DNA of 64,000 nucleotides, taken from the NCBI RefSeq assembly GCF_000220395.1, contig NW_004087501.1, positions 1 through 64,000 on the forward strand, read 5' to 3'. The notes under the pieces are model-generated. The model made no database searches. It was given only the letters and a program-made list of their open reading frames with translations, and was not told the DNA's origin. The position numbers were made by a program, and so were the translations under genes. This DNA comes from Ichthyophthirius multifiliis. Lineage: Eukaryota; Ciliophora; Oligohymenophorea; Hymenostomatida. Shown here piece by piece: positions 1-12,611 of the stretch; the first letter of the stretch is position 1; each line of letters opens with the position of its first letter.

Positions 1-277
1 GATTTATTTTTATATTTTATATATTTTTATTTTTATATATTTATTTTGCAATTAAATAATTTTTTATTTTATTTATTTTTATATATATCATTTATTTTAT
101 TTGTATATAATTTTTTTTATTATCAAATATTAATATTAAATTTTTACTATAATAGTTTTTATCGTTTATATTATTTTTAAATAATAATTAGTTAATTGTA
201 AAGAATACATTATATAAAATAATATATTTATAAATAAAATGATTCACATATATATATATTATTTAAAATTAATTAAT

Positions 278-1702
278 TCATTATTTATATTCCATATTTT
301 AAAATTCTCCAATATCCCTTATAATTAATGGACTTTCGAAATTATTGTTTGACCCAAACAAATTGTAAAACAAATTAGGTGAATATAACATCGTATTGTT
401 TAAATAATTATTTTCTGAATTATTATTATTTTCTTCTTATTTTTGTTAATTTTAATCATTAATACCATATTATAATTATTTGAGATTATCAATACATACT
501 TTTTTTTTAAAATTATTTTCAAAAAGTGAGATATTTTGTTTATTCATATCTTTTTAAAATATATCTTTTATTAATTTTTATTCTTAACCTTTTAATTATT
601 CAACTATAGATTATAAATTTTACTCATTTATTGCCAAGTTATTTTTTTATTTAAAAATAACTGGACAATATTTAATAATTTCCTTTTTATTAATTTTAAA
701 ACAAAATTAAAAAAAAAAAATTACACCATTTTTTTTTTACATCTATTAAACTTGTGATTATATTTCTTTTTAAGGATCATTATTTTATAAATTAGTTACA
801 CAAAATGATAATAAATAATAAATATTTTCTGTTTTTTATTCATTTATTTATCTAAATTTTTTATTATTTCTTAAGAAATTTAATATATTTTTTTACTTAC
901 TTTTATTTTAATAATTCTTAATTTAAGTTATAAGTTTCCTGTTTTAATCTTTGTATTTCTACTTAGGTTTACCTATTAGAAAGTTCTAGATCATTTTGTT
1001 TTTATTTAGCTTAAATTACTTCATGTAAAATATTATTATATTATTATTTTAAATATTCTATTTCAGTTTTATATTTATCTGGTTCATTATTTTCAACTTT
1101 TTATTAATTTTATTATATAATATTTTAAAGTTCAGCATTCTTTCTTTTTATCTCTGTTAATAAGTTTCTGAACAAAAAAAAATGTATTTTTTTATATATT
1201 TTTCTTAAAATATATATTTTATAAAATATAGTATTACATACTTTTTTCCTCTTTAAAATAAATAATGTCGAAATTCGCTTTCATTATTTTCATTTCTTAT
1301 TTTATGAAAATCATACATATTCAACTAAATAAAATTAATAAAAGATTTAATTATAGAAAAAATTATTTTAAAAATTAAATTTTTAAAATGTTAATATAAA
1401 ATTATAAAAATTATTAGTTCATTCATGCTTTATTTTACTTGCCTAACGAAAGATGCGAAGTTACTATGCTTGAAATAATTTGAAAGAACTTTTGTTGAAA
1501 ATTAATTCATATTTTTAACTACAAATGATAATCCATCATTATTCCAACATATTATATTCTAATTTTAAGGATTCTATAATATTATTTATAATTTAGTTTT
1601 TATTTATTATTTGAAATTTGAATTTGTATAAATTTTTGTTTTTATTTAATTATTTACTTCTAAAATTTCATATGTTTTTAAAATAAATGAAGGTACAGAC
1701 AT
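278..1702 (-). CDS. Heat-shock transcription factor (HSF-type DNA-binding domain)
   Basis: HSFs bind heat-shock elements in the nucleus and activate chaperone genes. The protein starts MSVPSFILKTYEILE, and three introns (1574-1657, 1325-1438, 1168-1241, all GT...AG) interrupt the reading. Spliced, residues about 4-95 give a full winged-helix HSF domain: IICWNNDGLSFVV, then NYFKHSNFASFVRQ joined across the second intron to LNMYDFHKIR, then FRHYLFQRGK. The aromatic recognition-helix motif FKHxNFxSFVRQLNMY is intact. A long heptad-like coiled coil (ELQNIIQQNQQKVEN onward) follows, as expected for the HSF trimerisation region. A Q/N-rich tail comes next, with its last part LIIRDIGEFQNMEYKQ before TGA. 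Splicing between about 720 and 870 is less certain. It is divergent from the cysteine-rich gene at 2200. The DNA-binding domain call is firm; the tail exon structure is approximate. Confidence 0.86.
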
Positions 1703-2199
1703 TTACTATAGATTTATTTATATTTTTGTTTTGTTTCTTTTATTTTATAATATAAATATAATTTATTTTATTTATATTTTTATAAAATATAATACTTTTT
1801 TTTTTTTTTTTTCTTAAAGGTTAAATTTTATTATTAAATAATGAAACAAAGTATTTTAATTAATATATTTAATATACCATAAAATTAATATTATTCAAAA
1901 AAATTCAATTAAAATAATTTATTTTTTATAATTTCATGATTATTAATTTTTTGATTTGAATCTATTCAAAAAGAATATAAAACATTTTTTTTATATTTTA
2001 AAAATTAAATCTATAATAAATAACAATAAACTTTTAATTAAAGAAAAATATTAATTTTTAAAATTTTTTAAAAAATAATATATGGTTCTAGTAAAAATAA
2101 AATAATTATTTAATTATTTAATAAAATAAAAATAAAATAAGATAATTCATTAGCAAAAATCAAAATAAAATATAAGAAATGTTTATAATAAAAAAAAAC
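1703..2199. promoter_or_regulatory. Divergent intergenic region between HSF and cysteine-rich gene
   Basis: No gene is seen here. The stretch is nearly pure A+T with a long poly-T run around 1797-1812 and lies between two outward-facing start codons, so it presumably holds both promoters. I saw no clear inverted nGAAn array that would argue for HSF autoregulation. Confidence 0.4.
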
Positions 2200-5100
2200 A
2201 TGAAAATAAATATATTAATATTATCAATTTTATTAATAAAAATTCAATCATTATCCGTAAAAGACGTTCTTTAACGAGCCTCATGTAACGACTAAGATTA
2301 TGCAAAAGGACTTTCTGATTAAATTCTTTAATACGTTCAAAAAATATAATGCTGTGGAATAGTGAAAGGAGATTAAATAGTTCGAATTGATTATACTACA
2401 CAAGTAGGAAAACCACTATATACAATTAATATTTTGGAAAAAAAGACCTTTGTAGAAATAGAAAAATCATTATAATTAGAAAGAATAAAAATTACATTAA
2501 ATTATGCTTTTGTTAATTTACCACAGTTTTATCTATATTAAAAATGGTATGAATAAAATTCTTTTTGTGGGTCAGAAGAAACTATAAGAATGATTGGAGA
2601 TTCTTTTGGATAGTGCAAATTGTGTACAGGAGCTTTTTTTTCAGTCTCTAATTAAAATTAAGCTAAACTTTTAAAATCAGATCCCTAATTTGTTTTTGAT
2701 GTAAATATATATTTTTTTATTTTAATAAAAATTAAAAAAAAAGTAATATTCAGGCCTCTTTTCAGTAAGAAATAACTAAAATTCAATTCATAAAACAATA
2801 GTCTTAGCTTTCCAAAGTTTATGGAATTGTAATAATTCAAGTGATATTTTAGAACTGACAGGTTTTTTTATAAAAAAAAATGAAAATAATAAAAATAAAA
2901 AAATATTAAAAAAAGGTGAGTTTGACTCAGAAACTGAATAAAAACTTCTAAAAAGTCCGACTGAAGGATTTTAAAATATATGTGAGTAATGTGAAATAGA
3001 AAACTGTTTTAAATGTTCAAAAGATTAATCAAAATGTCTAACATGTAAAAATTAATTTGAATTAAAGGATAATTAATGCATTCCATGTACAATATCAAAC
3101 TGTGAATAATGTCTATTAGAAGAAGGCGTGAAAAAGTGTTTGGAATGTAAAAGTCCATTTATTCTTTATAAAAACTAGTGTTTAGATAGCTGCCCTGATT
3201 CATATATAAAAACTAAAAAAACATGTTTATCATGCCAATAAGGTGAATATGTAACAGATTTAAAATGCGAAAAGTGTATTCCTTTTTGTGAAACATGTAA
3301 TAACTCTGTAAATTGTGAAAAATGTTTCATTGGATATTCACTAAATATAGATGGAATTTGTATAGAAACTCCAGAAAAATGTTCTTCAGTTGATTCGTAA
3401 TGTCCTCTTGGCTAATTTAGATCCATTGAATACCCTTATGAGTGTGAAAATTGTCACGATTCCTGTGAAAAATGTATTGGACCTTCCGCTTCTGAATGTG
3501 CAACTTGTAAAGGAGGTTTATATTTATCAAATGGTTTCTGTATATAGGAACAAGAAGAAGTAGTAGAAGTAGAAGAAGAAATTAGTTAAAACATTTGTCA
3601 TTTTTCATGTTAAACATGTTCAGATTAGTCTGAAAATTGTCTTAAATGTCAAGAAGAGATGTCTTACTTTATAAAAACAACAGATGGTAGAATGTAGTGC
3701 TTTTTGTAATGCCCAGAAGGCTTTTCAGCTAAAGAAGATTCATTAGAATGTGTTAGTAATGGGTAATAAATAGTTGAGGAAAAATGTGCTCTAGGAACCT
3801 TTTTGAATAGCGAAAATAAATGTGAAAGCTGTGCAAAAAGCTGTGTTTTATGTTCTCAAAAAAGTACTTGTGAAGAATGTATTTTGGGCTTTTACTGGAA
3901 TATTGAAAGCTTAGAATGTGAAAAATGTCATTTTTCTTGTTCAAAATGTACAGGAAGCAAAGATAATGAATGTACTTTATGTACCTCTTATGAATAAGTA
4001 TATCCAAATGAAGATGGAATGTGTTTATAAGAAAATTAGGATTCTGAAGACGAAAATATTTATGAAATTGATGAAAGTGAAGAAATTGGTGATAATGATG
4101 AAATAGATGAAAAATAATGCCCAAGTAATTCATAATAATAAAGTTTTCATTAGTAATTTGATAACTTGTATGCTCAAGATAATGCCTTGTATGCAAATAT
4201 ATAGCTAGTTGATGATGCCTTTTGTGAATTTTAGAATTTTAAAAACGTCTTACCTTAGTTTGCTGATAGTACTTTAGATTGTAAAAACTCAGATTTCTAA
4301 AAAAGTATGTTAAATGGATAAGAAGGAGAGATAGTACTTATTTATGCAATTATTTTAGCTAAAATAGGAGTTTTTGTTGAAAATTAAAGAGTTAATCCTA
4401 TAAATTTAGTAAATATCGCACATAATAAAAAATTTTTTAAAAATGTTTATAGTCAAAGATTGACTTTAGAAATCAAAGAATAATGTTAATCGTTATTTTG
4501 TTAAAGTTAATTGAATGAAAGTTTGAGTGGTTTAGAGGATGAATAAGGAAATAGTATTTTTTTGGAAGAATTTCAAAGTATTGACTTCGAAGTTGAATGT
4601 AGTTTGCAATATGAAAAAGGATATGTTATTGAAGATTATAAAAAAACTGAAATTGAATAAGCAATATAAACTTTAGAAATGTAAAATGATAAAATTTTTG
4701 TTGTCTTATAAATTTGTGGTTTGGATAATAAAGACATAAAATTTTCTTATTAAAAAGCTATTGCTTAGTAATATCTTGGAAACGGATTTTTTAATGTTTT
4801 ATTTATAAATTTAAATATACAATATATATATTTATATTATAAATATTAAAAAGGCAATTTTTGTTAAAAATTCAGCTCATTAATAATAAACCATTAATAT
4901 TTTCGGAGCTTCTTAAACTTAGAATGAAAACCATTTGTAAAATTGTGGATTCTAAAATTAATTTTATGCATATAAAGTAACTAGAATGAACTTTTTGAGA
5001 ACAGGATAATATAAAGAAAAGGACTTATCAGAAGAAATCAAAGCAGAAGCACAAAAAGAAATTATTGATTTAAATGAATTAGGAAAATGTAGTTGTTTAC

Positions 5101-5549
5101 CTACAAATGAATTTATTCTTTAATTAGAAAATTAAGTTTAATTAATTACCTCTTTTTCAAAAGAATAAACTACTTTTTTAACTAATTCAATTTCTGCTCT
5201 TGATTTAAAATCTTTCTTTTTTAGAGATAATTTAGATATAGAAAATATGATGGAAAACTCTGGTTAAATTAGTCAATAGAAAGCTCAAATCTATTATCTT
5301 TAATATTTAGAACAACTAGTAAATAATATGAAAGAATTTTATTAAAAAACTACTTTTGATTAATGTTTAATCAATATTTTGGTTGGGATTGCAGCTTCAA
5401 ACGGGGGTGCATTTTTGTAAGAATTCAATTAAGGAGTTTAAGATAATGATTACTAAAAGATACTTTCAGAATTAAAATTAACTACTTGGTGTTAAAGTAA
5501 TGAAGATAAATGCTAGAAAATTTAACAAGTAATTATAAGTTGTTTATGA
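2200..5549 (+). CDS. Cysteine-rich (CxxC repeat) secreted or surface protein
   Basis: I recognise the type but not a specific gene. The first residues MKINILILSILLIKIQS form a signal peptide. From about 2940 to 4010 the protein is a run of furin-like/growth-factor-receptor-type repeats with dense CxxC pairs (e.g. CEQCEIENCFKCSKD, CEKCIPFCETC, CHFSCSKCTGS). These are typical of large ciliate surface or extracellular proteins often labelled lsd1-type zinc finger. A short acidic stretch (EIDESEEIGDNDEIDEK) and a non-repeat C-terminal domain follow, without an obvious terminal TM or GPI signal. An intron at 4796-4853 (GT...AG, 58 nt) is needed to reach the TGA at 5547. A 54-nt GT...AG segment beginning GGTTTTTTTATAA (about 2861-2916) could also be an intron, but it is in frame either way. 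At 2701-2766 the two halves are in different frames and ordinary GT...AG choices do not reconcile them (see findings). Many Gln codons are TAA/TAG. Confidence 0.8.
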
Positions 5550-5637
5550 TTTATATTCTATATATTTAAAATATTAATATTTTTTTTGCAATTTTATAAA
5601 TAATACAAAATAAATATTTTAATTCTAATTATTATTT

Positions 5638-7023
5638 TCAATCCAATTCTAATAGTTATTGATATAATTATCTTTATTCTTGACTTAACTTTTTAGGTAT
5701 TTAAATATTAAACACTACATAATCACTTTCTTCATCTTCTTCTCTCTTTTTTTAATAGAATAATAAATATATTATTTATTTACATCAATCTTTAATTTAA
5801 ACCCTTATTGAATTCCACTAGGTATATTAATTTTTATTTCTCCTTATTTTGTTTAAAATTTATATATTCCTCCTAATACAGCCTTCTAAATTATTTACAT
5901 AATAAAAAAAGATTTTGTTTACTTGGGCAGGTGTAATTGAACATTAAAAAGTATTACTATTGTTTATTTTGTCTTTTTTTGACTAATATAATTTATATTA
6001 TATTATTAAATCACCTGGATTTTAAAATTCTTTATTCAAATTTCCCTGTAAATTAACAAAAAATATATTTATTTAAAAATAAATATTTAAAGCACTTCTT
6101 TTGGATATTCTATTTTTTAATTATGTTAAACACCTTTAGGTACTTCGATTCTAACTTTAATATCTTATTTTAAGTATTATTTTCCTTTACAAATAAAACA
6201 AAAATTTCCCTTATTTTTAAATACACATTTACAAACTATTTCTTTTTATATTATAATAAATTTCATTCCTCCATTTTATGCTAAAGATTCGGATATTTCT
6301 ACAATTTTAAAAATGTTTTTCCCCTTTTTATTATTATTTTTTTATTTATATTAGTAATCTTCTTCTTCGTTTTCATATTCTTCATATATTTCTTCAAAAT
6401 TTACTTAATCGAATTTACTTTTTTGGTTTTTTTATTTATGTTGTTTATTTTTGTTGTTTGCATTGCCATTTTAAGCAGCCTTCCTCAGATATTCTTGCAT
6501 AAATTCCTATTCTGAATTAAAGAATTCTCCAAAAAATTTAGATGTTGTATTTGCAAAATCATTATTTGTAAATTGTTTTGAAAAAGAACTTGAATAAAAA
6601 TCTTGATTTTATTAAAAAAAACCATTTTAAAAATCATATTCTTTTCTTTTTTATTCATTTCCCAATACTTAATATGCACTTTTTTGTTTTTAATTTTATG
6701 TATAAATTATTTAAATATGAAAAAAAAAAATATTTAACCTATTAATTTATGAAAATGACATTAATGGATTTTAATTTTTTAAGGCTTCATGTTTATCAGG
6801 ATGAACTTTTTAAGCTAAATTATAGTATGCTTTTTTTATTTCGTCTGTTGAACTGCTTGGATTAACTCCTAATATTTCTTTTTTTATTTTAGATAAAATA
6901 TTACATATTTGCTTATTTATTTTTATGGATTTTATGTTTTTTTTTTAATTTACAATATAAATTTTAATTAGAGAAAGTAAAGCAATTGATATTCTGAAGT
7001 TTAATTATATTTTTTAAGTACAT
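5638..7023 (-). CDS. DnaJ (Hsp40) co-chaperone, possibly mitochondrial
   Basis: DnaJ proteins stimulate the ATPase of Hsp70 and deliver substrates. The J domain reads KKEILGVNPSSSTDEIKKAY, YNLAQKVHPDKHE with the essential HPD, then across an intron (6679-6738) INSAYQVLGNEQKRKEYD. A G/N-rich linker follows. The cysteine-rich region is reduced: only CKC and CFICKGK remain instead of four CxxCxGxG repeats. The C-terminal substrate-binding domain is clear after splicing: IRIEVPKG-like strand, KAVLGGIYKFQTKQGEI, NIPSGIQQGFKLKID, and after the intron 5746-5783 the end VVFNIQIPKKLSQEQ. The start codon at 7023 begins MYLKNIIKLQNINCF, which looks like a mitochondrial presequence. It joins the J-domain frame only if a run of ten A residues is miscounted by one. 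Divergent from the membrane-protein gene at 7209. Confidence 0.86.
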
Positions 7024-7208
7024 TTTTTAATATGTAAACATTTTTTATTTGTAAGAATATTTGTTAATTTATTTTTAAGGCTTATTTACTATTACATAAT
7101 ATTATATTTAATTAAAATTAATATGAGAAAATAAATATATAAACAGTTAAGTACAAAGATATCAATACTTAAAGGAATAATATTTATTTTAATAGTTTGT
7201 GAAAAAAA

Positions 7209-8033
7209 ATGAAGAGTTGGCCTTATTTTTATTTTTTTTGTTTTTTTTATAATAGTAAGTACATATAATTACAAATTTTTTTACATTTAATTAATTATCA
7301 TTGTTTTATTCATAAATTTAATGAAGTGAATTATTTCCATTTATTTACTTTAAAGGAACCATTCTATTTTAAGGATTTTAATAATAAAATCCATTTTTAT
7401 TTTTTACATTAGTATTAATCTTAAATTATTTGACATATCTTAGGAGGTAAAAAAGAACCATATTAATTTTTTATTTTTATTAAAATAAAGGAGGAATATT
7501 AGTTTAGTAAAAGGCATATATTCCGAAATTTGTTATAACAAATTCACTTAAGGGTTATTATTTGTGGCTAAAAAAAATTAAGGATTAATTTAAGATGAAT
7601 TATACCTTTTATTATATGTAAGTATTTTTAAAATATTTAAATTTGCCACAGAGATTTTTTGTTCTAAAATTTCATTGCTATCTATATTTGTAGTGTTAAA
7701 TAATTATTATTATTTAATATATATTAAGGTATATAAATATTGGAGAATTACAATATTGAATTGTTAACTTAATAAATAATATATTTTTGCTTTATCATAT
7801 ATATTTTAATAATGGCTTTTTTATCAAATATATAATCGAAATTAAATGCTTTCTTTTGGATAGTCTCCTCTTCTTTTACTTTTGGAGTTGAGTTTTCTAA
7901 AAATATTTTTATTTCTGGATTATTAATTTACTATTTTAATATACTTTTTGAATTTCATATTATAAAAATAGACGAAAACGTATTCTTACTTTTATAAGAG
8001 GTCATTGATATTTTTGAAATCAATTTTTATTGA
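7209..8033 (+). CDS. Small multi-span membrane protein, unknown function
   Basis: Not recognised. The reading starts MKSWPYFYFFCFFYN and uses an intron from GTAAGTACATATAA to TACTTTAAAG (about 7255-7354), then a second from GTAAGTATTTTTAAA to TTGCCACAG (about 7619-7652). The spliced product is about 230 aa with four hydrophobic stretches: the N-terminus, NPFLFFTLVLILNYLTYL, IIYFCFIIYILIMAFL, and NAFFWIVSSSFTFG followed by NIFISGLLIYYFNILFEF. It ends EINFY before TGA. It may be a ciliate-specific membrane protein. Both splice donors are strong GTAAGT sites, which supports the model, but no family-defining motif was found. Confidence 0.55.
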
Positions 8034-8268
8034 GTTTTTTTCTTAATTAAAAAATATTAAAATATTGTTCTGTATATAATATCGAAATTTGTGTGTTTTA
8101 AAAAATAAAAAACATTGAATTAATAAGAATCAATATCATAGAATTTTAATTTAAATCTTTTTATAAAAATTTATTTTTTATAAAAAAAAATTAATATTAC
8201 TAGTTTATATAATCAATTTTTATTTAATTAATTTATAATAAAAAAATTAAATTAATGTATAAAAAGAA

Positions 8269-9144
8269 TCATATATCCCAATATTTAATACTTGCATTTT
8301 AACATTTGATTCCATCCATATTATGGTATCCTTTGTTTTCACTACTAGTTAAATACAAAATAAGTACGTAATGTGCTACAATAACTATTTATTATCCTTC
8401 AGGCACTTAGTTTAAATAACATTATATAAACTATTTTGCTTTTTGAGCTCTCAGCCATAAGTGATCATGTGTCTCTAAATATTAAGGATATACTTTTTAT
8501 AATTCCTCAACTACTTTAGCCGAAAACTCATCTTCGTTTTGAATATTTTACAGTTCCTTTTATAATTTTTGGAAAATTTAGTCACATTACAATTGTTCTA
8601 CTTGCCAAAGTATTTTATTTTAGAATTTTTCTCCAAAAGAAAAATCGAAATTTTAAAATTATTATTTTCTTTTTTCTGAAAAGGCAAAAGGAGCAATTGA
8701 GCACGAAAAACATAAACCTTCTGAAAGTTCAGGAACAACCAAAAATTTTATTTCATTTTTTCTTGGATGATTTTAAAACAAAATATCTGCAGTTTACAAA
8801 GCCCTAAATAAAGGAGAAACCAAAACGGAGTGTATATTTAGCTCATTAAAGTATTTTTATTATTATTTAGATTATATTTCACCTATTTCGTGCAAATGAG
8901 TATCTATATTATGAGGATCTAAACGTACTAGTTTAGCTTTTTCATTGTGCGTTGATTAGCCTTAGTTTTATTATTTGAAAATATCCCATTTATAATTGTA
9001 TTAAGAAAAACCATGTCTTATTAGTAAAATTTTCTTTTATTTATAGGTTGGAGATGGAGGAGGACGATTTAATTCTTAATTACAATTTTTGGCTATTTCA
9101 TTTATTGTTTCTAATGCTTCTTAGGTTAATTAATGATTTTACAT
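8269..9144 (-). CDS. Histidine phosphatase superfamily (phosphoglycerate-mutase-like) protein
   Basis: An uninterrupted 291-aa frame. The catalytic RHG motif is at about residue 43-45 in KKILLIRHGFSQYN. The second conserved block SPLFRALQTADILF (SPLxRAxQT) carries the phosphate-binding Arg. An acidic-proton-donor region (VVPELSEGL) and the second catalytic His in IVIVAHYVLILYL complete the superfamily signature. This family uses a phosphohistidine intermediate and covers phosphoglycerate mutases and small-molecule or protein phosphatases. The insert of about 90 residues between PELSEG and the HDHLWLRAQKAKQF helix is typical of phosphatase-type rather than glycolytic members. Substrate cannot be assigned. 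The protein has no signal peptide and is probably cytosolic. It is divergent from the kinase-like gene at 9826. Confidence 0.9.
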
Positions 9145-9825
9145 TTTTTATAATTTTATATTTTACTTTTTTCTAATTTTTATGTGTTTTACTTAAAAAA
9201 TTTTTTTTTCTATTCTTTTTAGAATTTTATTTTATACCTGTCTTATCAAAGATAAGATCAAATAAAGCCTCATTAATTATTTTTTTATAATTAATTTAAA
9301 AATAATATTTTTTTATTACTTTTAAAAATATTATATTATACATATTTTTTTTTTATTAAAATAAATACAAAAATTTAAGACAAATAAAGGTAAATTCAAA
9401 ATATTTATATATGTATAAGTATTAATTAAGAAGTTATTTTTTATAAATATCTAAAATTATTTTTATAAAATTAAAATTTTAGTTTCATTTCGTTTAAATT
9501 ATTTCTAACAATTTGTAAACTTTGTTAAAAAATTCAAACGATATATTAATTTAATTTTAGTCAATAAGAAATATTTTTTTTTAAATAAACTATTTATATA
9601 ATACATAAAGGAATTCACAACTTAAAAATTACATAAAGAAATTCACAAAGTAAAAATAGTTAATATTTAGTAATATTTATAAAATAATACAAATTAGCAA
9701 AAAGATAATCATATAATTTAATAAATTTTAAAAAATAAGCAATCATTATAATATTTCTACTTAATAATATTTAAATATATAAAAAGTTAAACAATATAAT
9801 ACCTAAAAAAAGAAATAATTGTATT
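9145..9825. other. Intergenic, no gene seen
   Basis: A+T-rich spacer between divergent genes. It contains a short hairpin-like stretch near 9234-9256 (TACCTGTCTTATC...GATAAGATCAA) and a direct repeat near 9604-9660 (ACATAAAGGAATTCACAA / ACATAAAGAAATTCACAA). Nothing coding was recognised. Confidence 0.45.
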
Positions 9826-12213
9826 ATGAAAAAATATACACTTATTTTTAAAGATCAATAATTAGAAAATACATATTTTTAATGGTCATACTTTCGAGAT
9901 TATAAAATATTAAAATATTATTTAGGTTTACTAGGATTATTTGTTTAATTTCCTTCTATTGTAATATCATTTGTTAAATTTTAATATTTTTTAGCATTAT
10001 CTTGGGTAGTATTGTTAATAATAACATTGTCATCATTATTATTAATTAAGTTAATTCCAAAGTCCTATAATATGCTATTAGCATTATATCATTTATTAAC
10101 AATGTTTATAAATATATATTATTTATAAATAAGTGATTAAAATCCTTAAGTATAATTTGGAAAAAACATACTCTTTGTATTTGCAGGTAAAATATTTTTC
10201 TATTTTTTTTTTTTTCTAATGAAAAAAAAAAAAGCTGCACATGGAACTAGTCATAATATAATTTTAATGCTTGGAACAAATTTTATATTAAATACAATCG
10301 GAATGCTTAGTTCTTATTTTGTGTATATATTCATATTTTTAGAGAAAGGATTTACAACCTTTCATTTATTTTTGATGTTTATAGCACTTTTTTCATGCTT
10401 TAGTAAATATGAGAAGGAAAAATCGTAAAGAGAAATGTTCCTTTTGCGTGAAAGGGAAAAAAAATGGGTAAATATTATGAAAAAAGCACTTCCTTCAAGT
10501 ATAATCTTAGTAAATTATGATGAGAAAATGGACTAAATAAATCTTGAATTGGCGAATGTTTCTGCATAAAATGTTTTTAAGGTTATAGATACTGAAGGAT
10601 GGAGTATTTTTGCAAAAAAAATATATTTAGAACCTCATTAAAAAAGTTTTATTTAAAATAATAAATATTCATCTATTTTAAATAGTAACATTATAAATAA
10701 ATAGAGTTTGATTTAGTATATTAATACAAAGTTTAGAGAATATGTAAAGGTAAAAACAGTAAATAAGAAGTTAACTTAGTAGTTTACATCAATAACTAAT
10801 TAGACTAAATAAACTTTTAAAATGTAAAATAGTTCATAAAAATAATAACAAATTATAAGCAAATAAAATGTTTAATCTTCTTTACAGATATAAAAATCAA
10901 GATTAAGCTAAACTAAAAACAAAGGGAAAACATAAAATGAAAAGAATAACTTAAAAACGAACAATAATACAATATTATAAAAAACTAATCAATAAATATT
11001 AACAGATTCTTAATAAGTAAAAAAAACCGAAAAACAAGATTTGAATATGGATATATTTTCCGGATAATATTTAGATGAAAAGACTAACAAAAATATAAGA
11101 TATAAAGTAAAAATCATAAACTATTACATAGGATAGTATTTTTGTTTGATTGTACTTGAAGAAGAAACAGATGAAGAAGAAAAATTTTTTTTTAAATAAG
11201 TTAGTATTAGTAATGAATATATAATAAATAATTTAATTTCAAATCTTAAATTAGGAATTTAAAAAATCTTTTCCTAAATAAATAATAGCTAAATTCATTA
11301 ATTTCTCTATACGAATTTCCCTTTTAATCTTGCGATTTTTAATTATGAATCTGCTATTATTTTTAATACACTTTTTAATATTAGAAGCCATTTTTTATGG
11401 TCTAAAATCTAGATATAAACTGAAATATAAACCCGAAAAATTGATAAAATTTTAAATGATATTTATTTAGTAGTTTAGGGCAATCCTAAATTATACAATT
11501 AATAAATCAAATTCTTTATTTCCAAAATAAATTAATAAAAAAATAATTAAGATTTTGATATAATTTCTGATATTGGCTTAATTAAATAACTTCTAATTAA
11601 TTTTATCAAAAATTCTCTCACTTGGACTGATAAAGGATATATTATTCTCAAGATTATACTTTTAGAAGGTAAAAATAGTCTTTCGAATATATTTAAAATC
11701 GTTATTTGCGATTCTGGAAAAGGGTTTGAAAATAATCTTTAAAAAATTCGATAATTGCTTGATTATAATAATCATTAAAGCAATAATAAAAATTATAAGT
11801 ACAATTTTTTATATAAATATTTTAATATTTATTTTCTTAATAGTTCTATGTGTTTTGGACTTAAAAATGCTTAGTAAATTATAAAATGTTTAGGGCCTTT
11901 ATCAAATATATTCATCGATACTAGAAATAATAAAGGGACTAGAATTTGGTTTTATTTATATTAAGATCTTTATATTTTGGATAAAAATTAAGTTAATATA
12001 TAATTTGAAAATAAATAATTTTATAAAGATTTAAAATTTGAAAAAAATTAAAATTAAAATTAATCATTTTTAGGGTTCGAAGATCTTCCTGAAATAGTTT
12101 TGGATGAAAAACATAAAATTTAAAGCTAAATTTAAACATTGAATAAATATTCATTTTAAACATAGATTATTGATTAAAAAATTAACTAAAATGTTTGTAG
12201 GTTTGAAATTTGA
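9826..12213 (+). CDS. Membrane-bound histidine-kinase-like (GHKL ATPase) protein
   Basis: The protein starts MKKYTLIFKDQQLENTY and has five or six N-terminal membrane segments (e.g. ILKYYLGLLGLFVQF, YFLALSWVVLLIITLSSLLL, NIILMLGTNFILNTIGML, FHLFLMFIALFSCF). An in-frame intron of 48 nt (10187-10234) splits them. A cytoplasmic linker with RLREREKKW-like helix and a long Q/N-rich segment follows. The C-terminal third is a GHKL ATPase domain with N box LLINFIKNSLTWTDKGYI, G1 box VICDSGKGFE, a G2-like CFGLKNAQQIIKCLG and final GTRIWFYL. I see no dimerisation H-box with a phospho-accepting His ahead of the N box and no receiver domain, so it may be a degenerate sensor. Two-component kinases of this hybrid membrane type are known in ciliates. 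The ATPase fold is well supported; the signalling role is inferred. Confidence 0.77.
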
Positions 12214-12611
12214 AAAAAATTATATTATTTTTAAATAAAATATACTTTTTCAATTTTATTTCTTCTAATTTAAAATAAAATTTTATTTTTTCATTCCAAT
12301 TTTTATTTATTTGTTATAAAAAATTAAAGGCAATATATATACCAAAATTAAATTTTAAAATTTTATTTTATAAAAATGCATTTTTTTATTTTTATAAAAT
12401 TGAAACTTTGAATTGTTTCTTTTATATTAAAAAAATATAATAATAAATTATTTTGTTTATAATAAAATCTTAATTAATTTTTTTTGATAAAAATAATAAA
12501 AATTGTAAACTTTACAAATAATTAAATTAAAATTTTTTGATAAATAAAACATTTAAAAAATAAATAATTATTTTATTAAAAATATAAAAATAGGTAAAAT
12601 TGTAAATAAAA
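12214..12611. other. Intergenic, no gene seen
   Basis: Almost pure A+T spacer between two plus-strand genes. No recognisable motif. Confidence 0.45.

Noticed and set aside
1420-1560. GC-richer patch suspected to be a tRNA
   Set aside because: It translates on the minus strand as the HSF recognition helix (FKHSNFASFVRQ) flanked by introns; no cloverleaf.
2200-2700. Possible HAP2/GCS1 gamete-fusion protein from the N-terminal cysteines
   Set aside because: No HAP2-GCS1 signature could be placed, and the downstream CxxC repeats belong to a furin-like/surface-protein type.
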